Shown one piece after another: positions 53,873 through 62,158 of a DNA stretch of 64,000 bases. The number at the start of each line of letters is the position of its first letter. Position 1 is the stretch's first letter. Made by a program: the position numbers and the translations under genes. The notes under the pieces were generated by a model. The model ran no database searches. It had not been told where the DNA came from and was given only the letters and a program-made list of their open reading frames with translations. The DNA is from Streptomyces clavuligerus. GTDB taxonomy: Bacteria; Actinomycetota; Actinomycetes; Streptomycetales; Streptomycetaceae. The stretch is taken from the NCBI RefSeq assembly GCF_005519465.1, contig NZ_CP027859.1:806001-870000 (forward strand). The letters run 5' to 3'.

Positions 53873-54601
53873 ATGAGCGCATCGAACGTGAGTACATCGA
53901 GCGGTGAGCCCGAGGGACCCGCCGGGGCGGGGCCCGACCCGGAGTCGGTCGTCCTGGACGCCAAGGGGCTGCGCGCCCTGGCCCATCCCCTACGGGTACG
54001 GCTCCTCGGACAGCTCCGGAGACACGGACCGTCGACGGCCACCCGGCTCGCGGAGCGGCTGGGCGTCAACTCCGGTACCGCCAGCTACCATGTGCGCCGC
54101 CTCGGTGCGGCGGGCTTCGTCGAGGAGGACACGGAGCGCGGCAACGCACGTGAGCGCTGGTGGCGTTCGGTGCACCGGACCACCTCGCTCACCGACTGGG
54201 AGCTGGCCGATCGGGAGCCCGAGGCCACGCTCGCGTATCTGCACTCCGTGGCCTCCGGCTACGCCCGGCGCACCCGGCAGGTCCTCGACGGGCTGGACAC
54301 GATGCCACGCGCCTGGCGGCAGAGCCTGGACATCAGTGACTGGCTGCTGCGGCTCACCCCCGAGGAGGCCACCGCCCTGGGGGAGGAGTTGCAGGCCGTC
54401 GTCGACCGTTACCGGCAGGATCTGCCGGGGGCGGCCACCCCCGAGGGCGCCGAGCGGGTCTCGGTGATCCTGCATCTGCTGCCCGAACCGGGCACCGTCG
54501 ACATCGCGGCCGACGCAGTGGCCGACCCGGCCGGCCCTCCGGACCACGGGAACGGGGACGGGCACGGGGACGGGGACGGGGACGGGGATGAGCCGAGGTG
54601 A
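53873..54601 (+). CDS. ArsR-type winged-helix regulator
   Basis: A 242-residue protein. A Gly/Pro-rich N-terminus precedes the DNA-binding domain: DAKGLRALAHPLRVRLLGQLRRHGPSTATRLAERLGVNSGTASYHVRRLGAAGFVEEDTERGNARERWWR. The remaining helical part (about 110-200) resembles the dimerisation region of ArsR proteins that pair with MFS efflux genes in Streptomyces. A Gly-Asp-rich tail is encoded by a GGGGAC repeat. Two palindromes overlap its promoter. Its stop overlaps the MFS start (GTGA), so regulator and pump are co-expressed. Confidence 0.88.
   Translation: MSASNVSTSSGEPEGPAGAGPDPESVVLDAKGLRALAHPLRVRLLGQLRRHGPSTATRLAERLGVNSGTASYHVRRLGAAGFVEEDTERGNARERWWRSVHRTTSLTDWELADREPEATLAYLHSVASGYARRTRQVLDGLDTMPRAWRQSLDISDWLLRLTPEEATALGEELQAVVDRYRQDLPGAATPEGAERVSVILHLLPEPGTVDIAADAVADPAGPPDHGNGDGHGDGDGDGDEPR
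54547..54592. repeat. (GGGGAC)n hexanucleotide tract
   Basis: About seven imperfect copies of GGGGAC at the end of the ArsR gene, encoding Gly-Asp repeats. Part of the family of short hexanucleotide tracts in this window. Confidence 0.75.
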
Positions 54602-55977
54602 CGGAGCGGACCGCCGACCGCCGCCGTTCCTTACGCCCGCTGGTCGGTGTCCTCGCCGCCCTCGCGGTCTCGGTGACCGCCACACGGATCTCGGCGCTCG
54701 CCCTGCCCTGGTTCGTCCTCGTCACCACCGGCAGCCCGACCCGGATGGGGCTGGTCGCGTTCTGCGAGCTGGCCCCCTATGTGCTGGCCATGGCGCTCGC
54801 CGGTCCCCTGGTGGACCGGGTGGGTCCGCGTACCGTCTCCTGGGTCATGGACCTCGCCAGCGCGGCGGCGGCGCTGCTCGTTCCGCTGGGGCACGCCCTG
54901 GATCTGCTCTCCTTCCCGCTGCTGTTGCTCCTCGTCGCGCTGATCGGTGTGGCGCGCGGCCCCGGTGACCTGGCCAAGGAGGTCATGGTGCCGGAGGCCG
55001 CCGAGCGCGCCGGGGTGCCGCTGGAGCGGGCGACCGGACTCTCCGGGGTGGTCGAGAGGCTGGCCGCGACGGTCGGGCCGGTGGCCGGTGGAGTGCTGAT
55101 CACCCTGACCGGCCCGCTGGCCGGGCTGCTCGTGAACGCCGTCTGCTTCGCCCTCGGGGCGGTGCTCGTCGCACTCGTCCTGCCCCGGCGGATGGGGCGC
55201 GCGGCGGCGGACGGGCCTCCGGCACCCGACGCGGCCCCAGGCACGGACCCGGGTACGGGTACGGGTACGGGTACAGGCGCGGACACGGGCGGGCGTCCGG
55301 CGGAGGCAGCAGCGGCGGGCTACTGGCGGCAGTTCGCCGAGGGGTGCGCCTTCCTCCGCAGCGACCGGCTGCTGTTCATGATGGTGTCGATGGTGGGTGT
55401 CACCAATCTGCTCGACTCGGCGTTCAGCACCGTCCTGCTTCCCCTCTGGGCGGCGGAGAGTGACGGTGGGCCCGCGCTGATCGGGCTGCTGACCGGGGCC
55501 TCCGCGGCCTCCGCGATCGGCGGGAGCCTGCTGGCGGCGGTGGTCGCGCACCGGCTGCCCCGACGGGTGGTGCTCTTCACCGCCTTTCTGCTCGCCGGGG
55601 CGCCGAGGTTTCTGATCCTCACTGCCGACGGGGCGCCGACCGGCGCGGTTCTCACCGTGTTCGTGGTCAGTGGCTTCGGCGCGGGCTTCCTCAATCCGAT
55701 CCTCAGCGCGGTCTGGTTCGAACGGGTGCCGCGCCGGATGCTGGGCCGGGTCAACGCGCTGGGGGACGCGGTGGCCTGGGCGGGCATGCCTCTCGGCGGG
55801 CTGCTCGCGGGAGCGGTGGTGACGGCGGCGGGGCTGCTGCCGGTGCTGGTGGTGAGCGGGGTGCTGTATGTCCTGACGACCAGTCTGACCGGGCTGCGGC
55901 CGGAGTGGCGCGCGATCGACCGTTCACCCGCTGCCGCCGCGTCCGGGGGGAGCGCCGCCCCTGCGGCACCGGACTGA
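54598..55977 (+). CDS. MFS efflux transporter
   Basis: A 459-residue protein with 12 predicted membrane helices in two halves. The loop 2-3 signature is present as GPLVDRVGPRTVSWV, and motif C-like glycine runs occur in helix 5 (GVLITLTGPLAGLLV). The central cytoplasmic loop holds a Gly-Thr repeat encoded by GGGTAC copies. The transporter pairs with the ArsR regulator in a common Streptomyces arrangement, and is likely a drug or metabolite exporter induced by its substrate. No single substrate can be assigned. Confidence 0.88.
   Translation: MTERTADRRRSLRPLVGVLAALAVSVTATRISALALPWFVLVTTGSPTRMGLVAFCELAPYVLAMALAGPLVDRVGPRTVSWVMDLASAAAALLVPLGHALDLLSFPLLLLLVALIGVARGPGDLAKEVMVPEAAERAGVPLERATGLSGVVERLAATVGPVAGGVLITLTGPLAGLLVNAVCFALGAVLVALVLPRRMGRAAADGPPAPDAAPGTDPGTGTGTGTGADTGGRPAEAAAAGYWRQFAEGCAFLRSDRLLFMMVSMVGVTNLLDSAFSTVLLPLWAAESDGGPALIGLLTGASAASAIGGSLLAAVVAHRLPRRVVLFTAFLLAGAPRFLILTADGAPTGAVLTVFVVSGFGAGFLNPILSAVWFERVPRRMLGRVNALGDAVAWAGMPLGGLLAGAVVTAAGLLPVLVVSGVLYVLTTSLTGLRPEWRAIDRSPAAAASGGSAAPAAPD
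55250..55276. repeat. (GGGTAC)n hexanucleotide tract
   Basis: About four and a half copies of GGGTAC in the MFS gene, encoding Gly-Thr repeats in the loop between the two transporter halves. Confidence 0.75.
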
Positions 55978-56128
55978 CGCAGGGTGCTCCGGCCCGGCCC
56001 CGCCGCATTCCGCTTCGCCGTCCGTTCCCGCTCGTTCCGCTCCGCTCCGCTCATTCCGCTCCGCTCATTCCGTTCGGCTCGTTCCGTTCGGCTCGTTCCG
56101 GTGCGTTCCGTTCGCTTCCGTTGCAGGA

Positions 56129-56163
56129 AGGAGGCCCGCAGGCGGGCCGCCTGCGGGCCTCCT
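56129..56163. terminator. Perfect 17-bp-arm convergent terminator
   Basis: AGGAGGCCCGCAGGCGG and its exact reverse complement share a single central G (56146). It separates the MFS gene and the giant secreted protein, and follows pyrimidine-rich TTCCGCTCCGCTC-type repeats at 56030-56115. Confidence 0.7.
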
Positions 56164-56213
56164 CCACCCCTCGCGCGTCGGGGTCCGTGATCGCTGGAGA
56201 TCGCTGGATGTCG

Positions 56214-57840
56214 CTAGATACGGACCTGGCTCGCCGGGGCTCCGACGCCGGAGGCGATCGTGCCGAGGGCGGACCATCCGCCGCTCAGCTCGCCGCCGTT
56301 GTTGAACCAGGCCCGTACGGAGCCATCGGCGGCCAGGGCCAGATGGTCCGCGCGGCCGTCGCCGTTGACCTCGGCGAAGAGGACCTGACCGCCGCTCGCG
56401 CCGACGGTGGGGGCGTAGACGCCCTGCGGGGACCAGCCCCCGTTGCCGTTGCCACCGTTGTTGAACCAGGCGCGCACCGAACCGTTCGCGTCCACGATCA
56501 GATAGTCCGCACGGCCGTCGGCGTTCAGATCAGCCAACCGCACCTGGTCGCCCGTGGCGCCGGTGACACCGGAGGCGAGGGTGGTGCCGCTGCCCCAGCC
56601 GCCGTTGCCGTTGCCGCCCTGGTTGAGCCAGGCGCGGACCGAACCGTCGGCGGCGACCGCCAGATAGTCCGCGCGCCCGTCCGCGTTGACGTCGGCGAAC
56701 CGCACCTGGGCGCCGGTCACACCGGAGACACCGGAGGCGTAGAGACCCAGCGGGGTCCAACCGCCACTGCCGTCACCGCCCTCGTTCAGCCAGGCGCGCA
56801 CCGAACCGTTCGCGTCCACGATCAGATAGTCCGCGCGGCCGTCGGCGTTCAGATCCGCGAACCGCACCTGGTCGCCCGTGGCGCCCACGCCCGCGGTGAG
56901 CTGTCCGGCCTCCGTCCAGCCGCCCGCCGGGGCGGCGCTGTTGTTGAGCCAGGCCCGGACCGCGCCGTTCGCGTCGACGACCAGGTAGTCGTCCCGGCGG
57001 TCGGCGTCGACGTCCGCGAACAGCACCCGTCCGGCGGGGGCACCGACGCCGGTCGCGATGGTTCCGGCCGAGGTCCAGCCGCCACCGCCCACGCCGGTGC
57101 CGTCGCCGCCGTTGTTCAGCCAGGCGCGCACCGCCCCGTTGGCCTCGACGACCACATAGTCGGCGCGCCGGTCGGCGTTCAGGTCGGCGAACCGCACCGA
57201 GGAGCCGGGCACGCCGACGCCGGAGGCGATCTGTCCGGCGGCGTTCCAGCCCGCGACGCCGGTGCCACCCTTGTTGAGCCAGGCCCGGACCGCGCTGTTG
57301 GCGTCGACCACGACATAGTCGGCGTAGCCGTCGGCGTTGACGTCGGCGAAGCGCACCTGCTCGGCGGGGACACCGACACCGGTCGCGATGAGACCGGCCT
57401 CCGTCCAGCCCGCGACGCCGGTACCGCCCTGGTTCAGCCAGGCCCGGACCGCGCCCCGGGTGTCGACGGTGGTGTAGTCGGCGTAGCCGTCGCCGTTGAG
57501 GTCCGCGAAGCGCACCTGCTCGGCGGGGACACCGACACCCGTGGCGATCTGTCCGGCGGCGTTCCAGCCCGCGACGCCGGTACCGCCCTTGTTGAGCCAG
57601 GCCCGGACGGCGCCGTTCGCGTCGAGCGCCAGATAGTCGGCGTAGCCGTCGGCGTTGAGGTCGGCGAACCGTATCCGCCCGCCGGGGACACCGACGCCGG
57701 TGGCGACGGTCCCGGCCGAGGTCCAGCCGCCGCGGCCGTCGCCGCCCTTGTTGAGCCAGGCGCGCACGGCCCCGTTGGCCTCGACGACGAGGTAGTCGGC
57801 GCGGCGGTCGGCGTTCAGGTCGACCTGGTAGTCACCGAAA
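56214..57840. repeat. Ten tandem VCBS/FG-GAP-type repeats in coding DNA
   Basis: A unit of about 150 bases recurs about ten times, each carrying (A)D(L/V)N(A/G)D(R/G)xADY and (V/A)RAWLNxGG. The copies are alike enough for recombination to change their number. Confidence 0.8.
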
Positions 57841-60254
57841 CCGGAACGGGGCGGGGCGGGGCGGACGACCACCTCGGGGCTGATCGAGCCCGCGCGCGCG
57901 GCCCGTTCGATCCCGCCGTAGAACGCGTCGGCCATCTTGACGTAGCCGGCGTCGTTCGGGTGCAGCCGGTCCCTCAGATCGGCCGTGGTCAGCGCCGACA
58001 TGGAGACCTGCTCCACCTTGTGCCCGACGGCCCGGCGCTCGGCGACGATCCGGGGGATCTGCGTGTTGTACGCGTTGACGCGTGCCTGTACGGCCGGTGA
58101 GGTGGAGGGCACCAGCGTTGCGACGATCACGGTGGTGGCCGGGGACGCGGCGATGATCTGGTCGATCAGCCCGGCCAGCCGGGCCGGGGCGGTGGCGACC
58201 TGGTGGTCGCGGTCCATGTCGTTGGTGCCGATGTGCAGCAGGACGACATTGGGCCGGGCGGCGGCCATCCAGGTGTCGATGTTCGCGGAAAGCCCCTCGA
58301 TCAGCCAGCCGGAGTGGCCCTCGTGGTCGGTGTCCGGGAGCTGTCCGTGTTTCTGCGAGCCCACGAAGTCCAGCGCCGGGGTGCGGGCGGCGAGCCGCGG
58401 ATGGAGCGCGGCGCGGTAACTGGAGCGGGTGGAGCTGCCCGCGCCCTCGGTGATCGAGTCACCGAGCGGCATCACGGTGAGCCGCGGCACCGTCCAGTTG
58501 CCGCCCTGGAGGTCGGGGACGCCGCCGTAGCCCGGGGTGTCACCGTGGTAGGTGTACGTGTTGAGCGCGTCGACGGCGCTCATCGGGTCACCGGTCTGAT
58601 AGCGGTCGACGGCGAGGAAGTTCGGCTTCTTGCGGGCGGCGGGCGAGCAGAACCGCTGGGCGCGGTCGAGCGCCTTCTGGTTGTCGATGCCGGAGGTGAT
58701 GTCGCCCGCCGCGTCCCGGAAGTGGTTCATGACGAACAGCCGGCGGAACTTGCTCTCCTCGCGGGAGAGGGGCACATTGCCCCAGCGGCTGTAGCAGCTC
58801 CAGTTCGAGTTGCCGATACCGGCGCCCATGGACCAGTAGTTCTCGGCCGTCCAGTCCCGTCCGAACGCGAAGCCGAGCCGGTTCTTGTCGGCGTCGTTCA
58901 CATCGCTGAACAGCAGCAGCCGCTTGTTCTCGGCGATCATCCGGGAGACCTTGGGCCAGCCCCGCTCCGCCACCTTCCAGGGCTCCGCGTCCGGGTCGAA
59001 CACCAGGCCGTGGAGCTGGCCGCCGGGGCCGAGATCGTCCCCGACCTCGGCGTTCAGCTCGTTGTAGCTGGACTCGTCCTGGACGAAGACCGTCACGATC
59101 TCACGCGGGTTGGCCTTCAGGAAGTCGGCGATGGCTCCGAAGACGTCCGACATGGGCTGGGAGGTCGGCAGACAGGCCCCGTGGCACATCCGGACCCGGC
59201 CGTTGAAGTCGTACGCGTCGAGCATCAGCGCCCGTACCCCGTTGTCGAGCTGGGTCCGGATGGAGTTGGGCTGGCTGGGCATCGGCGCGGCGCCGTTGGC
59301 GTCGTCCTGGTTGTAGAAGGCGTTGTGGGTGGTGAGAAAGGTGAGCTGGTCGAACGTCGGGTCCTCGGGCATATGGCCGCGCGCCGGGAGGATCGGCGTG
59401 ATGTACCAGGTGGTGTACGCGATGTGGTCGTGGTACGCCTGCCATGCCTCCCGGGCCTGGAGCTTCTCGGGGGTCTGCGGCTCGGAGTGGGCGTCCGCCT
59501 CCGTCATCGCGGGTCGCGTCCGCGCGTTCTCGAAGGTCACGGGCCCGCCCTCGTGCGCGCTCCGCAGGAACTCCTGCGTCCCCGGCACACTGATGCGGTA
59601 CCGCTCCCCCGCCTCCCGCTGGACGGTCCAGTCGGTGGCCGCCGCCGCGCAGTCGCGGACGGCGAGGCGCGCGCCCTCGGGTTCGGAGATCCGGGCCATG
59701 CACTGGTTGTCCCGGGTCGGGTTCCTGACCTTGAACGTGCCTGAGGCGGACGCCTCGAAGGACCACTGCTGGTGGTCCTCGTCGCCCTTGGGTCGGTGGG
59801 TGTTCAACAGCGGGGGTCCGGCCGAGATCTTGTATCCGCCGCCGACGCTCTGGAGGTAGAAGAGTCCGTCGGTGGGCGGGCCACCGCCCACGGGGGCGGC
59901 GGCGGGACGCGGCGCGGCGGTCGGCTGCGCGGCGCCGGGCTGAGCTGCGGTCGGCTGCGCGGCTGTCGTCGGCCGGGCCGCTGTGGGGTGGGCCGCTGTG
60001 CGGTGGGCTGTCGGCTGGGCCGCGGCGCTCACCGTTCCGGCGGCGAGCGCCCCGGTCACCAGGGCGACGACGAGCGCGCGGAGGCCGCGCCGTGCGGAGG
60101 CCGCCTGCCGGGGCGCGGGCGGGTGCTGCCGCGTGCCCTGGTGCTGCCGCGGGTCCTGGTGCTGTGGCTCGGACCCGTGCGCTGCGGCCGTGAACGCCGC
60201 GGGTCTCTGGGGCACGGTCCACCGCTGTCGCGGTGTTCCCGGATCTCGTCTCAT
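56214..60254 (-). CDS. Secreted trifunctional protein: lectin-like, PI-PLC-like, SGNH hydrolase and VCBS repeats
   Basis: A 1346-residue protein from ATG 60254 (AAAGGGCG upstream). Residues about 60-90 are a signal segment (LRALVVALVTGALAAGT) after a long basic N-terminus. About 125-250 is a ricin-like trefoil (LQSVGGGYKISAG, QWSFEA). About 310-600 is a PI-PLC-X-like domain (LTFLTTHNAFYNQ with the catalytic His, MLDAYDF, FVQDESS). About 640-850 is an SGNH esterase (MPLGDSITEG with Ser, HIGTND, DRLHPNDAGY with Asp/His). About 870-1346 is ten VCBS/FG-GAP repeats (ADLNADGRADYL). It should act outside the cell on phosphoinositide-like lipids and acyl esters. The combination in one chain is unusual. 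Confidence 0.85.
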   Translation of the reverse strand: MRRDPGTPRQRWTVPQRPAAFTAAAHGSEPQHQDPRQHQGTRQHPPAPRQAASARRGLRALVVALVTGALAAGTVSAAAQPTAHRTAAHPTAARPTTAAQPTAAQPGAAQPTAAPRPAAAPVGGGPPTDGLFYLQSVGGGYKISAGPPLLNTHRPKGDEDHQQWSFEASASGTFKVRNPTRDNQCMARISEPEGARLAVRDCAAAATDWTVQREAGERYRISVPGTQEFLRSAHEGGPVTFENARTRPAMTEADAHSEPQTPEKLQAREAWQAYHDHIAYTTWYITPILPARGHMPEDPTFDQLTFLTTHNAFYNQDDANGAAPMPSQPNSIRTQLDNGVRALMLDAYDFNGRVRMCHGACLPTSQPMSDVFGAIADFLKANPREIVTVFVQDESSYNELNAEVGDDLGPGGQLHGLVFDPDAEPWKVAERGWPKVSRMIAENKRLLLFSDVNDADKNRLGFAFGRDWTAENYWSMGAGIGNSNWSCYSRWGNVPLSREESKFRRLFVMNHFRDAAGDITSGIDNQKALDRAQRFCSPAARKKPNFLAVDRYQTGDPMSAVDALNTYTYHGDTPGYGGVPDLQGGNWTVPRLTVMPLGDSITEGAGSSTRSSYRAALHPRLAARTPALDFVGSQKHGQLPDTDHEGHSGWLIEGLSANIDTWMAAARPNVVLLHIGTNDMDRDHQVATAPARLAGLIDQIIAASPATTVIVATLVPSTSPAVQARVNAYNTQIPRIVAERRAVGHKVEQVSMSALTTADLRDRLHPNDAGYVKMADAFYGGIERAARAGSISPEVVVRPAPPRSGFGDYQVDLNADRRADYLVVEANGAVRAWLNKGGDGRGGWTSAGTVATGVGVPGGRIRFADLNADGYADYLALDANGAVRAWLNKGGTGVAGWNAAGQIATGVGVPAEQVRFADLNGDGYADYTTVDTRGAVRAWLNQGGTGVAGWTEAGLIATGVGVPAEQVRFADVNADGYADYVVVDANSAVRAWLNKGGTGVAGWNAAGQIASGVGVPGSSVRFADLNADRRADYVVVEANGAVRAWLNNGGDGTGVGGGGWTSAGTIATGVGAPAGRVLFADVDADRRDDYLVVDANGAVRAWLNNSAAPAGGWTEAGQLTAGVGATGDQVRFADLNADGRADYLIVDANGSVRAWLNEGGDGSGGWTPLGLYASGVSGVTGAQVRFADVNADGRADYLAVAADGSVRAWLNQGGNGNGGWGSGTTLASGVTGATGDQVRLADLNADGRADYLIVDANGSVRAWFNNGGNGNGGWSPQGVYAPTVGASGGQVLFAEVNGDGRADHLALAADGSVRAWFNNGGELSGGWSALGTIASGVGAPASQVRI

Positions 60255-60600
60255 CGAACGCCCTTTGGCTGGGGGGTGGTCATGTCGCCCAAGGTCTATG
60301 CCCCGCACACCTGTACAGTCCACCGCGCCCGACGAACTGTCCCGACCTGCGAAAAAGGTACCCACGCCCGGGACACCCCCACCCATGCGACCGAGCCGCC
60401 CGCCCGCGCGTCGGCGAGCGGCGCAGGACCCGGAGCGCGTGTTCGCGCAGTGCAAGCGTCCCGTCCAGCGGAGCGCAAGACCCGGTCAACAGAATCGGGG
60501 CTCAGAGTTTCGTGACTCACAGTTGCGCCGAACACACCGTCTCCGTTCCGCGCAGCCCGCATCAAGCCCGGGACCACACACCGTTCGAAGGAGGGCCGCT
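60255..60600. other. Divergent intergenic region before the AfsA-like operon
   Basis: These 346 bases hold both promoters of the giant secreted protein and the AfsA-like operon. A GAAGGAGG ribosome binding site ends the region. I found no clear gamma-butyrolactone-receptor box (ARE). Confidence 0.45.
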
Positions 60601-61533
60601 GTGGTACCACCCGTGGAGGAACACGTCACCACCGAGAAAGCCATGACCGAGAAAGACCTTTCTGGGAAAGGTCTTTCCGAGAAAGTCGTCTTCATCGTCG
60701 GTGACCATCTGGCGGGCAGTTCTCCCTCCCCTCATCTGATGTCCCTGTCCCAGCTCCTCTCCGGCCTGCGGGACGGGCAGGTGCGCGAGCCCTGGCCGAC
60801 CCTGGTACCGGGCCAGGGCATCGAACAGTACGAACGAGGAATCGTCCGCGGTGAGCTGCGTCGACTCGGGCTGCCGGAGTCGATCCTCCTGGATATCCCG
60901 ATGCCCGAGTTACTGGGCCACTCCGAGGTGCACAAGCACAATCCGGAGAATGTGCTCGTCGCGGGATTGCACCGGGTCGACGAGAATCTTTTCCGGGCGT
61001 CCTTCCGGATTTCCGACCGGCAGGAGATGGTCCTCGACCACGCGCCCAGCGCCCATGTGGCCGGCATGGTGATCACCGAACTGGTCCGGCAGATGTCACT
61101 GGCGGTCGGCGAGCGGTATCTGCTGCGCCCCACCGGGGTCTCCCGCCGGTTCATCCTCAACTCGCTGCAAACATCGTTCAGCAAATTCCTCCTCCCCCTC
61201 CCCGCCCTGATCGAGTACCGCGCGGAGAACCTGGTGCGGAAGGGGCCGGACTGGCTGCGCTTCCAAGGCCACTGCGATGTGGTGCAGGCGGGTGTCACCG
61301 CCGCGTCGGGCTCGATGGACATGGTCGTGATGGACGAGAGGCGGGCCGCCCGGATCGAGAAGAGGCAGTTCCTTGAGGTGATGCCGCTGCTCACCGATCT
61401 CCACCGGTTCCCGGTTCCGCTCCCACACCCACTCCCGCACTCGGCCCCGGCCCCGCACCCGGTTCCGGTTCCGGTTCCGGTTCCGCACCCGGCTCATTCC
61501 CCGGAAGGCGTCCATGCACTGGATTCTGCGTAA
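60601..61533 (+). CDS. AfsA-family (gamma-butyrolactone biosynthesis-like) protein
   Basis: A 310-residue protein from GTG 60601, seven bases after AAGGAGG. Two hotdog-like halves are seen; the AfsA-type motif is LDHAPSAHVAGMVITELVRQM, followed by a Lys/Arg-rich second half (GVSRRFILNSLQTSFSKF). AfsA enzymes condense a beta-ketoacyl thioester with dihydroxyacetone phosphate to begin autoregulator synthesis. The C-terminus carries a Pro-Val repeat encoded by a GGTTCC tract. No ArpA-type receptor or reductase gene lies in the window. It overlaps the methyltransferase gene by 20 bases. Confidence 0.83.
   Translation: MVPPVEEHVTTEKAMTEKDLSGKGLSEKVVFIVGDHLAGSSPSPHLMSLSQLLSGLRDGQVREPWPTLVPGQGIEQYERGIVRGELRRLGLPESILLDIPMPELLGHSEVHKHNPENVLVAGLHRVDENLFRASFRISDRQEMVLDHAPSAHVAGMVITELVRQMSLAVGERYLLRPTGVSRRFILNSLQTSFSKFLLPLPALIEYRAENLVRKGPDWLRFQGHCDVVQAGVTAASGSMDMVVMDERRAARIEKRQFLEVMPLLTDLHRFPVPLPHPLPHSAPAPHPVPVPVPVPHPAHSPEGVHALDSA
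61460..61490. repeat. (GGTTCC)n hexanucleotide tract
   Basis: About four copies of GGTTCC near the end of the AfsA-like gene, encoding Pro-Val repeats (VPVPVP). Confidence 0.75.
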
Positions 61534-62158
61534 ATATCCGCTCGTCATTCTTGGCGTCTGTGTGGCGGCGACCGCGACCGCGGTGCTGCGCGGGGTGCTC
61601 GACTGGTCCAACCCCTGGCAACGCGTGGCCGTGGTGCTCGCCGGGCTGCATCTGCTGTGGCTGCTGCTGGAGACCTGGACGACGGTCCGCAGTTCGACGT
61701 CCACGGAGACCGCCACCGACCGCGGCACCATCTATGTGTACGCCACCGCACGCGCGGCCACCGTCGCCGCCGCCTGTCTGCTGCCCGCCGACAACCAGAC
61801 CTACCACCCCTGGATGCTCGCGGTGCCGGTGGTCTTCGCCGCCGCCGTGGCCGTGCGGCTGTCCGCGATCCGCACCCTCGGCCGCTTCTACTCGCACCGG
61901 GTGCGCGCCCTCGACGACCACCGGATCGTCCGCACGGGCCCGTACCGCTGGGTGCGGCACCCGGCGTATCTCGGCATGGCGCTGGCCCATGTGGTGTTCG
62001 TGCTCTTCTTCCTCAACACCGTCAGCGCGGCGGCGCTGATGGTCCTGCTCCCGACGCTCGTGGTGCGCATCCTCGTCGAGGAGCGGATGCTGCTCCGCCT
62101 TCCCGGTTACTCCGACTATGCGGCGTCCCACCGCCGCATCATCCCCTGGGTGTGGTGA
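61514..62158 (+). CDS. ICMT/PEMT-like membrane methyltransferase
   Basis: A 214-residue membrane protein with about five hydrophobic helices. The conserved C-terminal SAM-binding part reads GPYRWVRHPAYLGMALAH and RILVEERMLLRLPGYSDYAASHRRIIPWVW; RHPxY and the final EExxL are typical of isoprenylcysteine carboxyl methyltransferase and phospholipid N-methyltransferase relatives. It would methylate a carboxylate, phosphate or amine of a lipophilic substrate at the membrane. It overlaps the AfsA-like gene by 20 bases and the next gene by four (GTGA). Its substrate may be an autoregulator precursor or lipid, by inference. Confidence 0.82.
   Translation: MHWILRKYPLVILGVCVAATATAVLRGVLDWSNPWQRVAVVLAGLHLLWLLLETWTTVRSSTSTETATDRGTIYVYATARAATVAAACLLPADNQTYHPWMLAVPVVFAAAVAVRLSAIRTLGRFYSHRVRALDDHRIVRTGPYRWVRHPAYLGMALAHVVFVLFFLNTVSAAALMVLLPTLVVRILVEERMLLRLPGYSDYAASHRRIIPWVW

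Noticed and set aside
56214..57840. Regularly spaced repeats considered as CRISPR
   Set aside because: The repeats are long, diverged and in frame within a coding sequence; there are no short direct repeats with unique spacers and no cas genes.
55905..58100. A plus-strand frame rich in GDTDAGGD-like repeats
   Set aside because: It is the reverse of the VCBS repeats and not a separate repetitive protein.
60255..60600. Gamma-butyrolactone receptor binding box before the AfsA-like gene
   Set aside because: No palindrome of the ARE type was found on reading both strands.
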